NCBI RefSeq assembly: GCF_001696715.1
Contig: NZ_MBFM01000006.1
Coordinates: forward strand, 100,484 to 164,483
Source: Thauera phenolivorans
Lineage (GTDB): Bacteria; Pseudomonadota; Gammaproteobacteria; Burkholderiales; Rhodocyclaceae
Length of the DNA stretch: 64,000 nucleotides
Direction: 5' to 3'
Below the pieces are notes generated by a model. That model did no database searches. It had not been told where the DNA came from and saw only the letters and a list, made by a program, of their open reading frames with translations. The translations under genes and the position numbers were made by a program. This document shows positions 1-10,208 of this stretch, piece by piece; the stretch's first letter is position 1, and every line of letters begins with the position of its first letter.

Positions 1-258
1 CTGGCGGAGGTCGCGCCGCACTTCCGCCCGATTGCGCAGATGCCGATGGTCGCCAACGGCGCCTTCGACGCCCGCAAGGCCGAAGCCTGGCTCGAGGCGG
101 GCTGGTGCGATGCAGTCGCCTTCGGCAAGCCCTTCATCTCCAACCCCGACCTCGTCGAACGCTTCCGCCGCGGCGTGCCACTCGCCGCATGGGATGCGGA
201 TACCTTCTATCAGGGTGGCGAGCGAGGCTTTGTGGACTATCCTGTTCTCGGGGCGTGA
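1..258 (+). CDS. Old Yellow Enzyme family NADH:flavin oxidoreductase, C-terminal part
   Basis: The reading frame is open from base 1, so the start lies outside the window; 85 residues remain. The text ANGAFD, then DAVAFGKPFISNPDL, is the FMN-phosphate-binding end of the Old Yellow Enzyme (alkene reductase, NemA/XenA) TIM barrel, and the tail ending FVDYPVLGA is typical of these proteins. The family uses FMN and NAD(P)H to reduce activated C=C bonds or nitro compounds in the cytoplasm. Substrate and upstream neighbours cannot be judged from the fragment. Confidence 0.85.
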   Translation: MAEVAPHFRPIAQMPMVANGAFDARKAEAWLEAGWCDAVAFGKPFISNPDLVERFRRGVPLAAWDADTFYQGGERGFVDYPVLGA

Positions 259-337
259 ATGCTGCGTCGCGGTATGGCAGGAGCGCACGAAAGTCCCGAA
301 ATTGCTGGTCTTCCGGCCCGCCGGCCGCTTGCGGGGG

Positions 338-346
338 TGCTAGAAT
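338..346 (+). promoter_or_regulatory. Extended -10 promoter element for the HU gene
   Basis: TGcTAGAAT forms an extended -10 about 50 bases upstream of the HU start codon. No good -35 hexamer is seen at the usual distance, which fits an extended -10 promoter. Confidence 0.45.
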
Positions 347-396
347 CCCGCCGGTCTAGCCGTCTTTCATCCAAACACACCAAATCGAGGAAAAGC

Positions 397-675
397 ATGA
401 ACAAAGGTGAATTCGTCGAAGCCCTGGCCGACCGCCTGGATTTGTCCCGCGCGCAGGCCGACCGCGCCCTGTCCGCTGTGCTCGATATCATCTCCGAGCA
501 GCTCGCCGAGGGCGGCAAGGTGTCCTTCACCGGGTTCGGCTCTTTCGAAGTCTCGGAGCGCGCCGCGCGCACCGGCCGCAATCCCCAGACCGGCGCCGCG
601 ATCGAGATCGCTGCCTCCAACGTGCCCAAGTTCACGGCCGGCGCGACCCTGAAGGCGAGCGTCAACGCCAAGTAA
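397..675 (+). CDS. hup: HU-family histone-like DNA-binding protein
   Basis: This 92-residue protein has the HU/IHF length and layout: helical N-terminus starting MNKGEFVEALA, the FTGFGSFEVSERAAR strand region, then the DNA-binding arm with RTGRNPQTG. HU is an abundant dimeric nucleoid protein that bends DNA without strong sequence preference. The ATG at 397 was chosen because GAGG lies 7 to 10 bases upstream and the protein then begins exactly like HU; an upstream in-frame extension would add unrelated sequence. It is monocistronic, with its own terminator. Confidence 0.95.
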   Translation: MNKGEFVEALADRLDLSRAQADRALSAVLDIISEQLAEGGKVSFTGFGSFEVSERAARTGRNPQTGAAIEIAASNVPKFTAGATLKASVNAK

Positions 676-710
676 GTCGAGGCGCCCCAGAGCGCATCGC
701 AGTCCCGAGA

Positions 711-748
711 AACGGCCCGGCGCTTCGTGCGCGGGCCGTTTTTCGTTT
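711..748 (+). terminator. Rho-independent terminator of the HU gene
   Basis: ACGGCCC and GGGCCGT arms, with further GC pairing around a TTCG-type loop, are followed by a T-rich run (TTTTTCGTTTTTTTT). It lies about 35 bases after the HU stop codon. Confidence 0.85.
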
Positions 749-786
749 TTTTTCATCGACTTCGAGACCTGACCGGGAAAGTCCGT

Positions 787-792
787 TATACT
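787..792 (+). promoter_or_regulatory. -10 box preceding a long leader of the RNA helicase gene
   Basis: TATACT matches the sigma-70 -10 consensus closely. No strong -35 is seen. If used, the helicase mRNA would carry a leader of about 350 nt (about 800 to 1150). Apart from this and the HU terminator, the gap from 676 to 1150 contains no gene that I can support. Confidence 0.4.
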
Positions 793-1150
793 TGCGCTCG
801 TTGTGCAATGCAGCAGCAGGGCCGAAGCATCACCGTTGCGGACCATCCGTCCGCCGATTCCGGCCCGAGGGACTGTAACCACAGCCCCATCGCCCCCGAC
901 CTCCCGCCGAACTCCATTCGTTCTTCCGATCGTCTGGCATCGTGACAACCGGTTGGTGCCGATGCGCGGTCGACCCGGCTACCGCCGAGCGACCGGCCAC
1001 GCCCATCGCGCGTTCGTCGCCCTTGCGATCCGACCGGCGTGCCGACTTCGTCCATCCGCGAAGAAGGCGCCGCGCGATGCCATGCGACCCGCTCCCGCGG
1101 GTCCGAATCCGTCCGGCCACAAGCCGGCCAGACCTACAGGAAGAACCCCA

Positions 1151-2452
<1,302 letters not shown>

Positions 2453-2476
2453 TCCCGCTCCTCGGCAGCATGAAAG

Positions 2477-2500
2477 ATCCCGCGCAAGCGGGATTTTTTT
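2477..2500 (+). terminator. Rho-independent terminator after the RNA helicase gene
   Basis: A perfect 7-bp stem ATCCCGC/GCGGGAT with a GCAA tetraloop is followed by seven T residues, 24 bases after the stop codon. Confidence 0.93.
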
Positions 2501-2520
2501 CGTCCGTCCGTATCGTCGCC

Positions 2521-2555
2521 ACGCCCACGCCCACGCCCACGCCGGTGCCGGTGCC
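2521..2555. repeat. Short tandem repeats ACGCCC and GGTGCC
   Basis: About four copies of ACGCCC are followed by two copies of GGTGCC in the gap between the helicase terminator and the ABC transporter gene. It looks like slippage-prone simple sequence; no function is claimed. Confidence 0.7.
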
Positions 2556-2582
2556 GGCGCGCCCCGGCCGCATAATGGACGC

Positions 2583-4373
2583 ATGGCCACCGATCCCCGT
2601 CCTGCGGCGCCGCGCCCGGTATCGACCCTGCGCGGGCTGTTGCCCTTCCTGCGCCCCTACCGCGCGCGGGTGGTGCTCGCCTTCGTGCTGCTCAGCCTCG
2701 GCTCGGCCACCATCCTGGTCGTCCCGCTGGCCTTTCGCGACCTGATCGACGCCGGCTTCGGCAGCGGCGTGCCGGCCGGGGGCGGCCTGCTCGGCACGCG
2801 CGGGCCCGATGCGCACTTCGTCCTCCTCTTCGGCCTCGCCGCGTTCTGGGCGCTGGTGGTGGCGGCGCGCTACTACACGGTGTCGTGGGTGGGCGAGCGG
2901 GTCGCCGCCGACCTGCGCAACGCGGTCTACGCGCGGGTCCTGCGCCAGTCGCCGCAGTTCTTCGAGACCCTGCAGACCGGCGAGGTGCTGTCGCGGCTCA
3001 CCGGCGACACCACGCTGATCCAGGCGGTGGTCGGCAGCTCGGTGTCGATGGGCCTGCGCAGCCTGTTCCAGTTCGTCGGCGGCATGCTGATGCTGGCGGT
3101 GACCAGTGCCTGGCTGTTCGGCCTCATCGTCGGCCTGATGGCGGTGCTCGCGGTGCCGATCGTCCTCGTCGGCCGGCGCGTGCGCAGGCTGTCGCGCGAG
3201 TCCCAGGACCGCATCGCCGACGCCTCGGCGCTCGCCGCCGAGGTCCTCAACGCGATGCCCACGGTGCAGGCCTTCACCCAGGAGCGCAACGAGGCGCGCC
3301 GCTTCGCCGCGCGCACCGAGACCGGTTTCCGCACCGCGGTGCGGCGCACCCGGGTGCGGGCGGCGATGAGCGCGCTGATCATCGCCGCGGTGATGGGCAC
3401 GATCATCTTCGTGCTCTGGATTGGCGCCCGCCAGGTGCAGGCCGGCGACCTCAGCCTGGGCGAGCTCGGTGCCTTCATGCTCTATGCCGCGCTGGTCGCA
3501 GGCGGTGCCGGCACCCTGGGCGAGGTGTGGGGCGAGGTGATGCGAGCGGGCGGTGCCGCCGGCCGCCTGCTCGAGCTGCTGCACGCCGAGCCGGCGATCC
3601 GCGATCCGGCCGTCCCGCGCACGCCGCCGCGCGCGGTTCAGGCGGGGATCGTGTTCGCGCATGTGGTCCTGCGCTATCCGGCGCGGCCGGCGGTGCGTGT
3701 GCTCGACGACGTCTGCCTCGAGATCGCCCCCGGCGAGCGGGTGGCCCTGGTCGGACCCTCGGGAGCGGGCAAGACCAGTCTGTTCCTGCTCCTGCTGCGC
3801 TACTATGAGGTCTCCGCCGGCGCGATCCGGATCGACGGCGAGGACATCCGCCAGCGCTCGCTCGGGGCGCTGCGCGCCGACATCGCGATCGTGCCGCAGG
3901 AGCCGGTGATCTTCTCGGCGAGCGCGCTGGACAACATCCGCTACGGCCGGCCCGCGGCGAGCGACGAGGAGGTCAAGTCGGCGGCGCGCGCGGCGGCGGC
4001 CGACGAGTTCATTACCCGCCTGCCCGAGGGCTACGACAGCTTCCTCGGCGAGCGAGGCACCCGCCTGTCGGGCGGGCAGCGCCAGCGCATCGCGATCGCA
4101 CGTGCGATCCTCAAGGGCGCGCGCCTGCTGCTGCTCGACGAGGCGACCAGCGCGCTCGACGCCGAGTCCGAGCGCCACGTGCAACGCGGCCTCGCGGCGG
4201 CGATGGAGGGGCGCACGACGCTGATCATCGCCCACCGCCTGGCGACCGTGCAGCAGGTCGACCGCATCGTGGTGATCGACGGCGGGCGCATCGTCGAGAC
4301 CGGTACCCCGGCCGACCTGCGCCGTCAGGGCGGGCTGTACGCCCGGCTGGCGGCGCTGCAGTGGGAGGTGTGA
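2583..4373 (+). CDS. ABC exporter, fused membrane and ATPase domains (MsbA/ABCB-like half transporter)
   Basis: 596 residues: a six-helix transmembrane domain over roughly residues 20 to 320, then a nucleotide-binding domain. Walker A GPSGAGKTS is near residue 391, the signature LSGGQRQRIAIARA near 494 and Walker B LLLLDEATSALD near 515; the H-loop reads IIAHRLATV. This is the homodimeric half-transporter architecture of lipid or multidrug exporters in the inner membrane; the substrate cannot be read from sequence. The ATG at 2583 gives a normal short cytoplasmic N-terminus; a longer frame extends through the helicase gene but is spurious. Converges with the DUF3025 remnant 6 bases downstream. 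Confidence 0.9.
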   Translation: MATDPRPAAPRPVSTLRGLLPFLRPYRARVVLAFVLLSLGSATILVVPLAFRDLIDAGFGSGVPAGGGLLGTRGPDAHFVLLFGLAAFWALVVAARYYTVSWVGERVAADLRNAVYARVLRQSPQFFETLQTGEVLSRLTGDTTLIQAVVGSSVSMGLRSLFQFVGGMLMLAVTSAWLFGLIVGLMAVLAVPIVLVGRRVRRLSRESQDRIADASALAAEVLNAMPTVQAFTQERNEARRFAARTETGFRTAVRRTRVRAAMSALIIAAVMGTIIFVLWIGARQVQAGDLSLGELGAFMLYAALVAGGAGTLGEVWGEVMRAGGAAGRLLELLHAEPAIRDPAVPRTPPRAVQAGIVFAHVVLRYPARPAVRVLDDVCLEIAPGERVALVGPSGAGKTSLFLLLLRYYEVSAGAIRIDGEDIRQRSLGALRADIAIVPQEPVIFSASALDNIRYGRPAASDEEVKSAARAAAADEFITRLPEGYDSFLGERGTRLSGGQRQRIAIARAILKGARLLLLDEATSALDAESERHVQRGLAAAMEGRTTLIIAHRLATVQQVDRIVVIDGGRIVETGTPADLRRQGGLYARLAALQWEV

Positions 4374-4379
4374 GCGGGC

Positions 4380-4820
4380 TCAGGCGCGGCGCGCGCGCGG
4401 GGCGGGGCGAAACTGGCGCGGATCGCGGTAATACTCGGCGTGCTCGCTGTCGGCGGTGACGCCCGGGATGCCGAGCAGCGGCAGCGGCGACAGGCTGCGC
4501 GGGGACAGGGACGGGAAGCCGGCGCGCAGCTGCGCGGCGAGCCAGGCGTCGGTTTCGGCGAGGGCCTCGGGCGCGGGCAAGGCCAGCCAGCCGGGCTCGA
4601 CCCGGCGATACACCGCCTTCGCGCACAGGCCGAAGAAGGGCGCCCGCAGCTGGTCCCAGCTGCCGTGGCCGAAGACGAGGAAGCGGGTGGTCGCGCGCAG
4701 CCGCGCCCGCCGCCGCCAGAAGGCCTGCTCCCAGGCGTGGGCCGCGAGCAGATCGGGGATCTCCGCGTCCGCCGAGACGACGATGCCGCATTCGTCGAAC
4801 TGGGTGAGGGCATCGCGCCG
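4380..4820 (-). pseudogene. 5'-truncated DUF3025 family gene
   Basis: Reading from about 4817 downward, the translation DALTQFDECGIVV, FLVFGHGSWDQL, LCAKAVYRRVEPGW and LPLLGIPGV matches the C-terminal half of DUF3025 proteins as I remember that family (usually about 250 to 280 residues). The expected N-terminal half, with its conserved NWHDLFNALVW-like region, is absent. The frame runs upstream into leuA on the same strand with no start codon or ribosome site near the homology boundary. It therefore looks like a remnant left by a deletion between leuA and this gene. Function of the family is unknown. Confidence 0.7.
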
Positions 4821-4885
4821 CCGGCCGCCCCGTCGCCCGACCGGATCTCCGGCACGGCCTAGCCCCTCGCCTCGCAGTCCCCGCC

Positions 4886-6589
4886 TCAGGCCGCCCGCAC
4901 CGCCCTCGCCGGCTGCAGGCGATTGACCCCGCTGATGAGGGCGCGGATCGAGGCGGTGACGATGTTGCCGTCGATGCCCACCCCGTAGCGCTCGCCACCT
5001 TGTGCGCCGAGCTCGATGAAGGCGCAGGCCTGCGCGTTGCCGCCGTCCTCGCTCGGCGCGATCGAGCGCTCCTCGTAGCTGCGCACCTGGACCTCGATGC
5101 CCGCGCCGCGCAAGGCATGGACCGCGGCGTCGATCGGGCCGTTGCCCTCGCCGACCAGCAACTGGCGGCTGCCCCCGATCTCGACCGCGAGGCGGATGCC
5201 CTGGGCCTTGCCGTGCTCGAACAGATGGTGCTCGAGATAACGCACCGGCGCCACGCCGTCGAGATAGGTGTGGGCGAAGAGCTGCCAGATGTCGGCCGCG
5301 CTCATCTCGCCGCCGCTGGCGTCGGTCGCCTGCTGCACCTCGCGCGAGAACTCCACCTGCAGCCGGCGCGGCATCACGATGCCGTACTCGGTTTCGAGCA
5401 GGTAGGCGACGCCGCCCTTGCCCGACTGGCTGTTGACCCGGATCACCGAGTCGTAGCTGCGGCCGACATCCGCGGGGTCGATCGGCAGGTAGGGCACGTT
5501 CCACGGACGAGTTTCACCGTCGACGGCCTTTTGGGCCGCAAATCCCTTCTTGATGGCGTCCTGGTGGGAGCCGGAGAAGGCGGTGAACACGAGATCCCCC
5601 ACATAAGGATGGCGCGGGTGGATCGGCAGCTGGTTGCAGTACTCGACGGTGCGCGCCACCGCGTTGATGTCGGAGAAGTCGAGCCCGGGCGACACGCCCT
5701 GGGTGTACATGTTGAGCGCCAGGGTGACGAGGTCGACGTTGCCGGTGCGCTCGCCGTTGCCGAACAGGCAGCCCTCGACCCGGTCGGCACCCGCCATCAT
5801 GCCGAGCTCGGCGGCGGCGACGCCGGTGCCGCGGTCGTTGTGCGGATGGAGCGAGAGGATCACGCTGTCGCGGCGGGCGAGGTTGCGGTGCATCCACTCC
5901 ACCTGGTCGGCATAGACGTTGGGGGTCGCGACCTCCACCGTGGCGGGCAGGTTGAGGATCACCTTGTCGTCCGGGCTCGCACCCCATTCGGCGGTGACCG
6001 CGTCGCACACCTCCTTGGCGAAGTCGAGCTCGGTGGCGGAAAAGGTCTCCGGGCTGTACTGGAGCACGATCTCGGTGCCCGAACTCGACTTCAGCTCGGC
6101 GGCGAGCTCCTTGATCAGGCGTACCGCGGAGACGGCGAGCGCCACCACCTGCGGCTTGTCCATGCCGAACACGACTTCGCGGAAGGTCGGCGAGGTGGCG
6201 TTGTACACATGCACGATCGCGCGCCGCGCACCGCGCACCGACGCCAAGGTGCGGCGGATGAGATCCTCGCGCGCCTGGGTGAGCACCTCGATGGTGACGT
6301 CCTGCGGAATGTGCCCGCCGTCGATCAGCCTGCGCACGAAGTCATAGTCGGTCTGCGAGGCCGAAGGGAAGCCGACCTCGATCTCCTTGATGCCGATGTC
6401 GCACACGGTGCGGAACATGCGCATCTTGCGCTCGACGCTCATCGGCTCGAACAGGGCCTGGTTGCCGTCGCGCAGGTCGGTGCTCATCCAGATCGGCGCG
6501 CGCTCGATCACCTTGTTCGGCCATTGGCGGTCGGCGAGCGAAATGGTGGGGAAGGGGCGGTACTTGGCGGCGGGGTCCTGCAACATCAT
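4886..6589 (-). CDS. leuA: 2-isopropylmalate synthase, long (LeuA2) form
   Basis: 567 residues, the length of the LeuA2 lineage. It condenses acetyl-CoA with 2-oxoisovalerate in the first committed step of leucine synthesis in the cytoplasm. The N-terminal TIM barrel shows the substrate/metal motif DLRDGNQAL near residue 40 and the metal-binding HPHNDRGTG near residue 250; the C-terminal third is the leucine-responsive regulatory domain. The start at 6589 lies after a GAGGACAG ribosome site. It is divergent from an Lrp-type regulator, with a long inverted repeat in between, which suggests amino-acid-responsive control. Confidence 0.96.
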   Translation of the reverse strand: MMLQDPAAKYRPFPTISLADRQWPNKVIERAPIWMSTDLRDGNQALFEPMSVERKMRMFRTVCDIGIKEIEVGFPSASQTDYDFVRRLIDGGHIPQDVTIEVLTQAREDLIRRTLASVRGARRAIVHVYNATSPTFREVVFGMDKPQVVALAVSAVRLIKELAAELKSSSGTEIVLQYSPETFSATELDFAKEVCDAVTAEWGASPDDKVILNLPATVEVATPNVYADQVEWMHRNLARRDSVILSLHPHNDRGTGVAAAELGMMAGADRVEGCLFGNGERTGNVDLVTLALNMYTQGVSPGLDFSDINAVARTVEYCNQLPIHPRHPYVGDLVFTAFSGSHQDAIKKGFAAQKAVDGETRPWNVPYLPIDPADVGRSYDSVIRVNSQSGKGGVAYLLETEYGIVMPRRLQVEFSREVQQATDASGGEMSAADIWQLFAHTYLDGVAPVRYLEHHLFEHGKAQGIRLAVEIGGSRQLLVGEGNGPIDAAVHALRGAGIEVQVRSYEERSIAPSEDGGNAQACAFIELGAQGGERYGVGIDGNIVTASIRALISGVNRLQPARAVRAA

Positions 6590-6685
6590 GGCGCTGTCCT
6601 CGTGGGAATGCGTGGTTCGATGCCGAACAGTCTACGCGCCGGCGTGCGGCATAGGCTTGCATTGTTGCGGGCTTGACCCGGTATT

Positions 6686-6723
6686 TTGCGCAGAAATGGG
6701 CGTTTGACCTTTTTTCTGTGCAA
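6686..6723. promoter_or_regulatory. Long inverted repeat between leuA and the Lrp-type gene, likely operator
   Basis: TTGCGCAGAAA (6686-6696) and TTTCTGTGCAA (6713-6723) are 11-bp inverted arms with a single mismatch, 16 bases apart, in the divergent promoter region. The AT-rich flanks and location fit binding of the adjacent Lrp/AsnC protein. Binding is inferred. Confidence 0.5.
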
Positions 6724-6758
6724 GAATCTGCCGTCCATTGGAAAGACCGGAGCCGATC

Positions 6759-7241
6759 ATGCAGCTCGACCGCCACGACCGCCTGATCCTCGAGGTGCTG
6801 CAGCAGGATGCGCGCATCAGCAACCAGGATCTCGCCGAGCGCATCGCGCTGTCGCCCTCGTCCTGCCTGCGCCGGCTGCGCGCGCTCGAGGAGGCGGGCC
6901 TGGTGCGCGGCTATCGCGCGCTGCTCGACGCCCGCAAGCTCGGCCTGTCACTGATGGCGCTGATCCACATTTCGATGGACCGTCACACGCCGGAACGCTT
7001 CGAGCGCTTCGAGGCCGAGGTCGCCGCCACCCCCGAGGTGCTCGAGTGCCTGCTGATCACCGGCCAGGAAGCCGACTACCAGCTCAAGGTGGTGGTCGCC
7101 GACATGGACGCCTATCAGGAGCTGCTGCTGAACCGGATCACCCGCATCCCCGGCGTCACCGGCGTGCATTCGAGCTTCGTGCTGCGCCGGGTGGTGGACC
7201 GCACCGCGTTGCCGCTCGGGGAGGCGCGCCGGGCTTCCTGA
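6759..7241 (+). CDS. Lrp/AsnC family transcriptional regulator
   Basis: 160 residues with the family layout: N-terminal winged HTH (LDRHDRLILEVLQQDARISNQ, then LAERIALSPSSCLRRLRALE) and a C-terminal RAM/ligand domain with LITGQEADYQLKVVV and the ITRIPGVTGVHSSF strand. These proteins form octamers and sense amino acids. The ATG at 6759 is preceded by GGAG at 6749-6752; the TTG at 6738 would add seven atypical residues. Divergent to leuA, so leuA or the gene itself is the obvious target, but this is inference. Confidence 0.93.
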   Translation: MQLDRHDRLILEVLQQDARISNQDLAERIALSPSSCLRRLRALEEAGLVRGYRALLDARKLGLSLMALIHISMDRHTPERFERFEAEVAATPEVLECLLITGQEADYQLKVVVADMDAYQELLLNRITRIPGVTGVHSSFVLRRVVDRTALPLGEARRAS

Positions 7242-7307
7242 TCGGGGCCGCACTGGTTACACTCGGCAACCACAGGGACATATCGGCGCTGCCGGGAAAG
7301 ATCATCC

Positions 7308-8063
7308 ATGTCGTCAGCCACAGAAGTCGTCTGCCCCAAGTGCAAGAGTTCGCGATACCGGCTGTCGCGCTGGCACTCGTACGACGAAAAGCATGCCCAT
7401 CCGCACGCGTCCGCCTATCGTTGCCTCAATTGTTCGCACCGCTTCATCGTCGACCATGTCGCGCCGGTGCGCAGCCGGCCGGTGTTCGTGATCGCTGCGC
7501 TGGTGGTGGTGGTCGCGGTCGCCGTGGTCGGCGCGCTCGGGCTCGACGGGGTCCGGCTGGCGGCGCCCGAGCCTGCTGCGGAAGGCGTCGATTCGGTGAC
7601 GATGCAACGGGCGCAGGCGGGCGACGCCGATGCCCAGCTGAAAATGGCCAGGCTGCTGCTGCTCGACGCCGAATTCAACCCGGCGAGCACGAGGGAGGCG
7701 GTCGCCTGGCTGCAGCAGGCGGTCGAGGGCGGCAACACCGGGGCGATGGTCGAGCTCGGCCGCGTCTATCGGACCGGCGTGGGCGTGCTGCAGGATTACC
7801 AGCAGGCGACCAGCTGGATTGAGCGGGCGGCGATGGAGGGCGACGCCGAGGGCATGCTCGAGCTCGGCCGGCTGTATCGCGAGGGGGTCCTGCTCAAGCG
7901 CGATCCGGTGCTCGCCTACGTCTGGTTCAATCGCGCTGCGACCGCGCTCAACATGGCCGCGGTGCGCGAGCGCGACGAGATCGCCCGCCAGCTCAGCCCG
8001 ACCGAGCTCGCCGAGGGGCAGCGGCGCTCGGCCGAGCCGGTCGCCACCGCCGTGCCCCGCTAG
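7308..8063 (+). CDS. Zinc-ribbon, single-pass membrane protein with Sel1-like repeats
   Basis: 251 residues. An N-terminal zinc ribbon (CPKC near residue 9, CLNC near 39) is followed by one membrane helix around residues 58 to 80 (VFVIAALVVVVAVAVVGAL) and then Sel1-type repeats such as GAMVELGRVYRTG and GMLELGRLYREG. The Sel1 part would face the periplasm if the zinc ribbon stays cytoplasmic. Sel1 repeats act as protein-binding scaffolds; no partner is evident. Follows the Lrp-type gene on the same strand and converges with nusB. Role unknown. Confidence 0.8.
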   Translation: MSSATEVVCPKCKSSRYRLSRWHSYDEKHAHPHASAYRCLNCSHRFIVDHVAPVRSRPVFVIAALVVVVAVAVVGALGLDGVRLAAPEPAAEGVDSVTMQRAQAGDADAQLKMARLLLLDAEFNPASTREAVAWLQQAVEGGNTGAMVELGRVYRTGVGVLQDYQQATSWIERAAMEGDAEGMLELGRLYREGVLLKRDPVLAYVWFNRAATALNMAAVRERDEIARQLSPTELAEGQRRSAEPVATAVPR

Positions 8064-8069
8064 GCGGGC

Positions 8070-8567
8070 TCAGCGCTTCGCCCTGCGCGACGCCTCGAAC
8101 TCTTCCGGGCGCAGGCGGGCGGCGAGCTTGTCGAGCACGCCATTGACGAACTTGTGGCCGTCGGTGCCGCCGTAGCCCTTGGCGAGCTCGATCGCCTCGT
8201 TGATCACCACCCGGTAGGGCGTTTCGAGGTTGTGGCGCAGCTCGTGCGCGCCGAGCAGGAGGATCGCGTGCTCGATCGGCGACAGCTCGCTCACCGGGCG
8301 GTGGATCAGGGGCGAAAAGGCTTCCCGCAGCGTGTCGACGTTCTCCAGGGTGCCGCGCAGCAGGCCGACGAAGAGCTCGCGGTCGAGCTTGTCGAGGTTC
8401 TCGCTCTCGCTCTCGAGGTGTTTCTGCACCGCGGTCATCGAGTTGCCCGACAGCAGCCACTGGTACACGCCCTGCAGGGCGAGTTCGCGCGCCCGGCGGC
8501 GTGCCATCTTGCTCGTCGGGTTGGGCGCGGGCGCGCCCTCGGGTGCGGTGTGGTCGATGTCGCTCAT
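8070..8567 (-). CDS. nusB: Transcription antitermination factor NusB
   Basis: 165 residues, all-helical, with the family segments [16 protein letters not shown] near the N-terminus, [15 protein letters not shown] and the conserved [20 protein letters not shown]. NusB binds boxA RNA with NusE (S10) for rRNA antitermination. The ATG overlaps the ribH stop by 4 bases (ATGA), so it is translationally coupled as the last gene of the rib operon, the usual bacterial arrangement. Confidence 0.97.
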   Translation of the reverse strand: MSDIDHTAPEGAPAPNPTSKMARRRARELALQGVYQWLLSGNSMTAVQKHLESESENLDKLDRELFVGLLRGTLENVDTLREAFSPLIHRPVSELSPIEHAILLLGAHELRHNLETPYRVVINEAIELAKGYGGTDGHKFVNGVLDKLAARLRPEEFEASRRAKR

Positions 8568-9067
8568 CGGACGGCCTTCAGCAGATTCGCCATTTCCACC
8601 GCGGCGCGGGCGCAGTCGGCGCCCTTCTCGCGCATGCGGGTGATCGCCTGGTCCTCGTTCTCGGTGGTCAGCACGCCGTTGGCGATCGGGATGCCGGTGT
8701 CGAGGCCGACGCGGGTGACGCCCGCGCCCATCTCGTTGGAGACGAGCTCGAAGTGGTAGGTTTCGCCGCGGATCACCGCGCCGAGCGCCACCAGGGCGTC
8801 GAAGCGGCCGCTCTTGGCCATCGTCTGCAGCACGAGCGGGATCTCCAGCGCGCCCGGCACGGTGACGATGCGGATGTCGCCGCGCGCCACGCCGAGTTCG
8901 AGCAACTCGTCGGTGCAGGCCGACAGCAGGCCCTCGCAGATGTCGAGGTTGAAGCGCGCCATCACGACGCCGACGCGCAGGCCGGCGCCGGCGAAGTCGG
9001 GGTCGATCTCGGCGATGCCGTCGTAGCGCGACTGGCGGCGGGCGTTTTCGGGTTGGTTGCGTTGCAT
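8564..9067 (-). CDS. ribH: 6,7-dimethyl-8-ribityllumazine synthase
   Basis: 167 residues. Joins 5-amino-6-ribitylaminouracil and 3,4-dihydroxy-2-butanone-4-phosphate to give lumazine, the penultimate riboflavin step. Visible family features are [36 protein letters not shown] (with the catalytic His) and the [13 protein letters not shown] strand. The ATG at 9067 gives the normal length; a longer open frame exists upstream but runs into ribBA. Lies 14 bases after ribBA. Confidence 0.97.
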   Translation of the reverse strand: MQRNQPENARRQSRYDGIAEIDPDFAGAGLRVGVVMARFNLDICEGLLSACTDELLELGVARGDIRIVTVPGALEIPLVLQTMAKSGRFDALVALGAVIRGETYHFELVSNEMGAGVTRVGLDTGIPIANGVLTTENEDQAITRMREKGADCARAAVEMANLLKAVR

Positions 9068-9081
9068 GGCGTTTCCTGCGT

Positions 9082-10170
9082 TCAGTTCTTGTCGACGAAG
9101 CCGGTGATCTCGAGGCCGAAGCCGGTCATGCTCGGGATCTTGCGCGGGCTGGCGAGCAGCCGCATCTGGCCCACCTTGAGCGCGCGCAGGATCTGGGCGC
9201 CGACGCCGAACAGGCGGGCGTCCCACTTCACCGGGCGGTCCTGGGTGCCGTTGAGGCTGGCGAGCAGCTCGCGGCCCGACTGCGGGCGGTAGAGCAGCAC
9301 GATCACGCCGGCCTCGGCCGCCGCCACCGCGGCGAGCGCCTCGTTGATCGGGAAGCTGTGGCGATTGCTGGCCGGATCGAGGAAGTCCACCACCGAGATC
9401 GGCTCATGCACCCGCACCAGGGTCTCGCGCTCGGGCGTGATGTCGCCGCGCGACAGGGCGAAATGCACGTCGCCCGAGGTCTTGTCCTCGAAGGCGGACA
9501 GGCGGAAGGGGCCGTAGGGGGTGCTCACCTCCTTGTCGGCGACCTGCTCCACCAGGTGCTCGGTGGCGGCGCGGTACTCGATGAGGTCGCGGATGGCGCC
9601 GATCTTGAGCTCGTGTTCGCGGGCGAACTCGACCAGATCGGGCAGGCGCGCCATGGTGCCGTCGTCCTTGAGGATCTCGCAGATCACCGAGGCGGGCTCG
9701 AGGCCGGCGAGCTGGGCGAGGTCGCAGCCGGCCTCGGTGTGGCCGGCGCGGATCAGCACGCCGCCCTTCTGCGCGGTGAGCGGGAAGATGTGGCCGGGGG
9801 TGACGATGTCGTCCGGCTTGGCGTGGCGGCCGACCGCGACCTGCACGGTGCGGGCGCGGTCGTGGGCCGAAATGCCGGTGGTGACGCCGGTGGCGGCCTC
9901 GATCGAGACGGTGAAGGCGGTGCCGTGCGGGGTGCGGTTGTCGCGCACCATCTGCTGCAGGCCGAGCTGGCGGCAACGCTCCTCGGTGAGCGTCAGGCAG
10001 ATCAGGCCGCGGCCGAAGCGCGCCATGAAGTTGATCGCCTCGGGGGTGACGAATTCGGCCGCCATCACGAGGTCGCCCTCGTTCTCGCGGTCCTCCTCGT
10101 CGACCAGGATGACCATTTTCCCGGCCTTGATGTCGGCGATGATGTCGGTGATCGGCGCGAGTGCGCTCAT
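9082..10170 (-). CDS. ribB: 3,4-dihydroxy-2-butanone-4-phosphate synthase with degenerate GTP cyclohydrolase II domain (RibBX-like)
   Basis: 362 residues. The first ~200 form an intact DHBP synthase: acidic loop [10 protein letters not shown] near residue 25, and [15 protein letters not shown]. The second half is shaped like GTP cyclohydrolase II ([30 protein letters not shown]). But where RibA has CLTGD...RCDCG with three zinc-binding cysteines, this protein reads [16 protein letters not shown] and has none. So it should make DHBP but not open GTP; a separate ribA is expected elsewhere. Such RibB-RibX hybrids are known in proteobacteria. The start at 10170 follows AAAGGACA. Confidence 0.93.
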   Translation of the reverse strand: MSALAPITDIIADIKAGKMVILVDEEDRENEGDLVMAAEFVTPEAINFMARFGRGLICLTLTEERCRQLGLQQMVRDNRTPHGTAFTVSIEAATGVTTGISAHDRARTVQVAVGRHAKPDDIVTPGHIFPLTAQKGGVLIRAGHTEAGCDLAQLAGLEPASVICEILKDDGTMARLPDLVEFAREHELKIGAIRDLIEYRAATEHLVEQVADKEVSTPYGPFRLSAFEDKTSGDVHFALSRGDITPERETLVRVHEPISVVDFLDPASNRHSFPINEALAAVAAAEAGVIVLLYRPQSGRELLASLNGTQDRPVKWDARLFGVGAQILRALKVGQMRLLASPRKIPSMTGFGLEITGFVDKN

Positions 10171-10208
10171 GCTGTGTCCTTTGTTCGGCGTGCTTGCGCT
10201 GCGGCGGT

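Noticed and set aside
2521-2555. Tandem repeats as a CRISPR or regulatory array
   Set aside because: Units are 6 bp without spacers; simple-sequence slippage is the better explanation. No CRISPR array was seen anywhere in the window.
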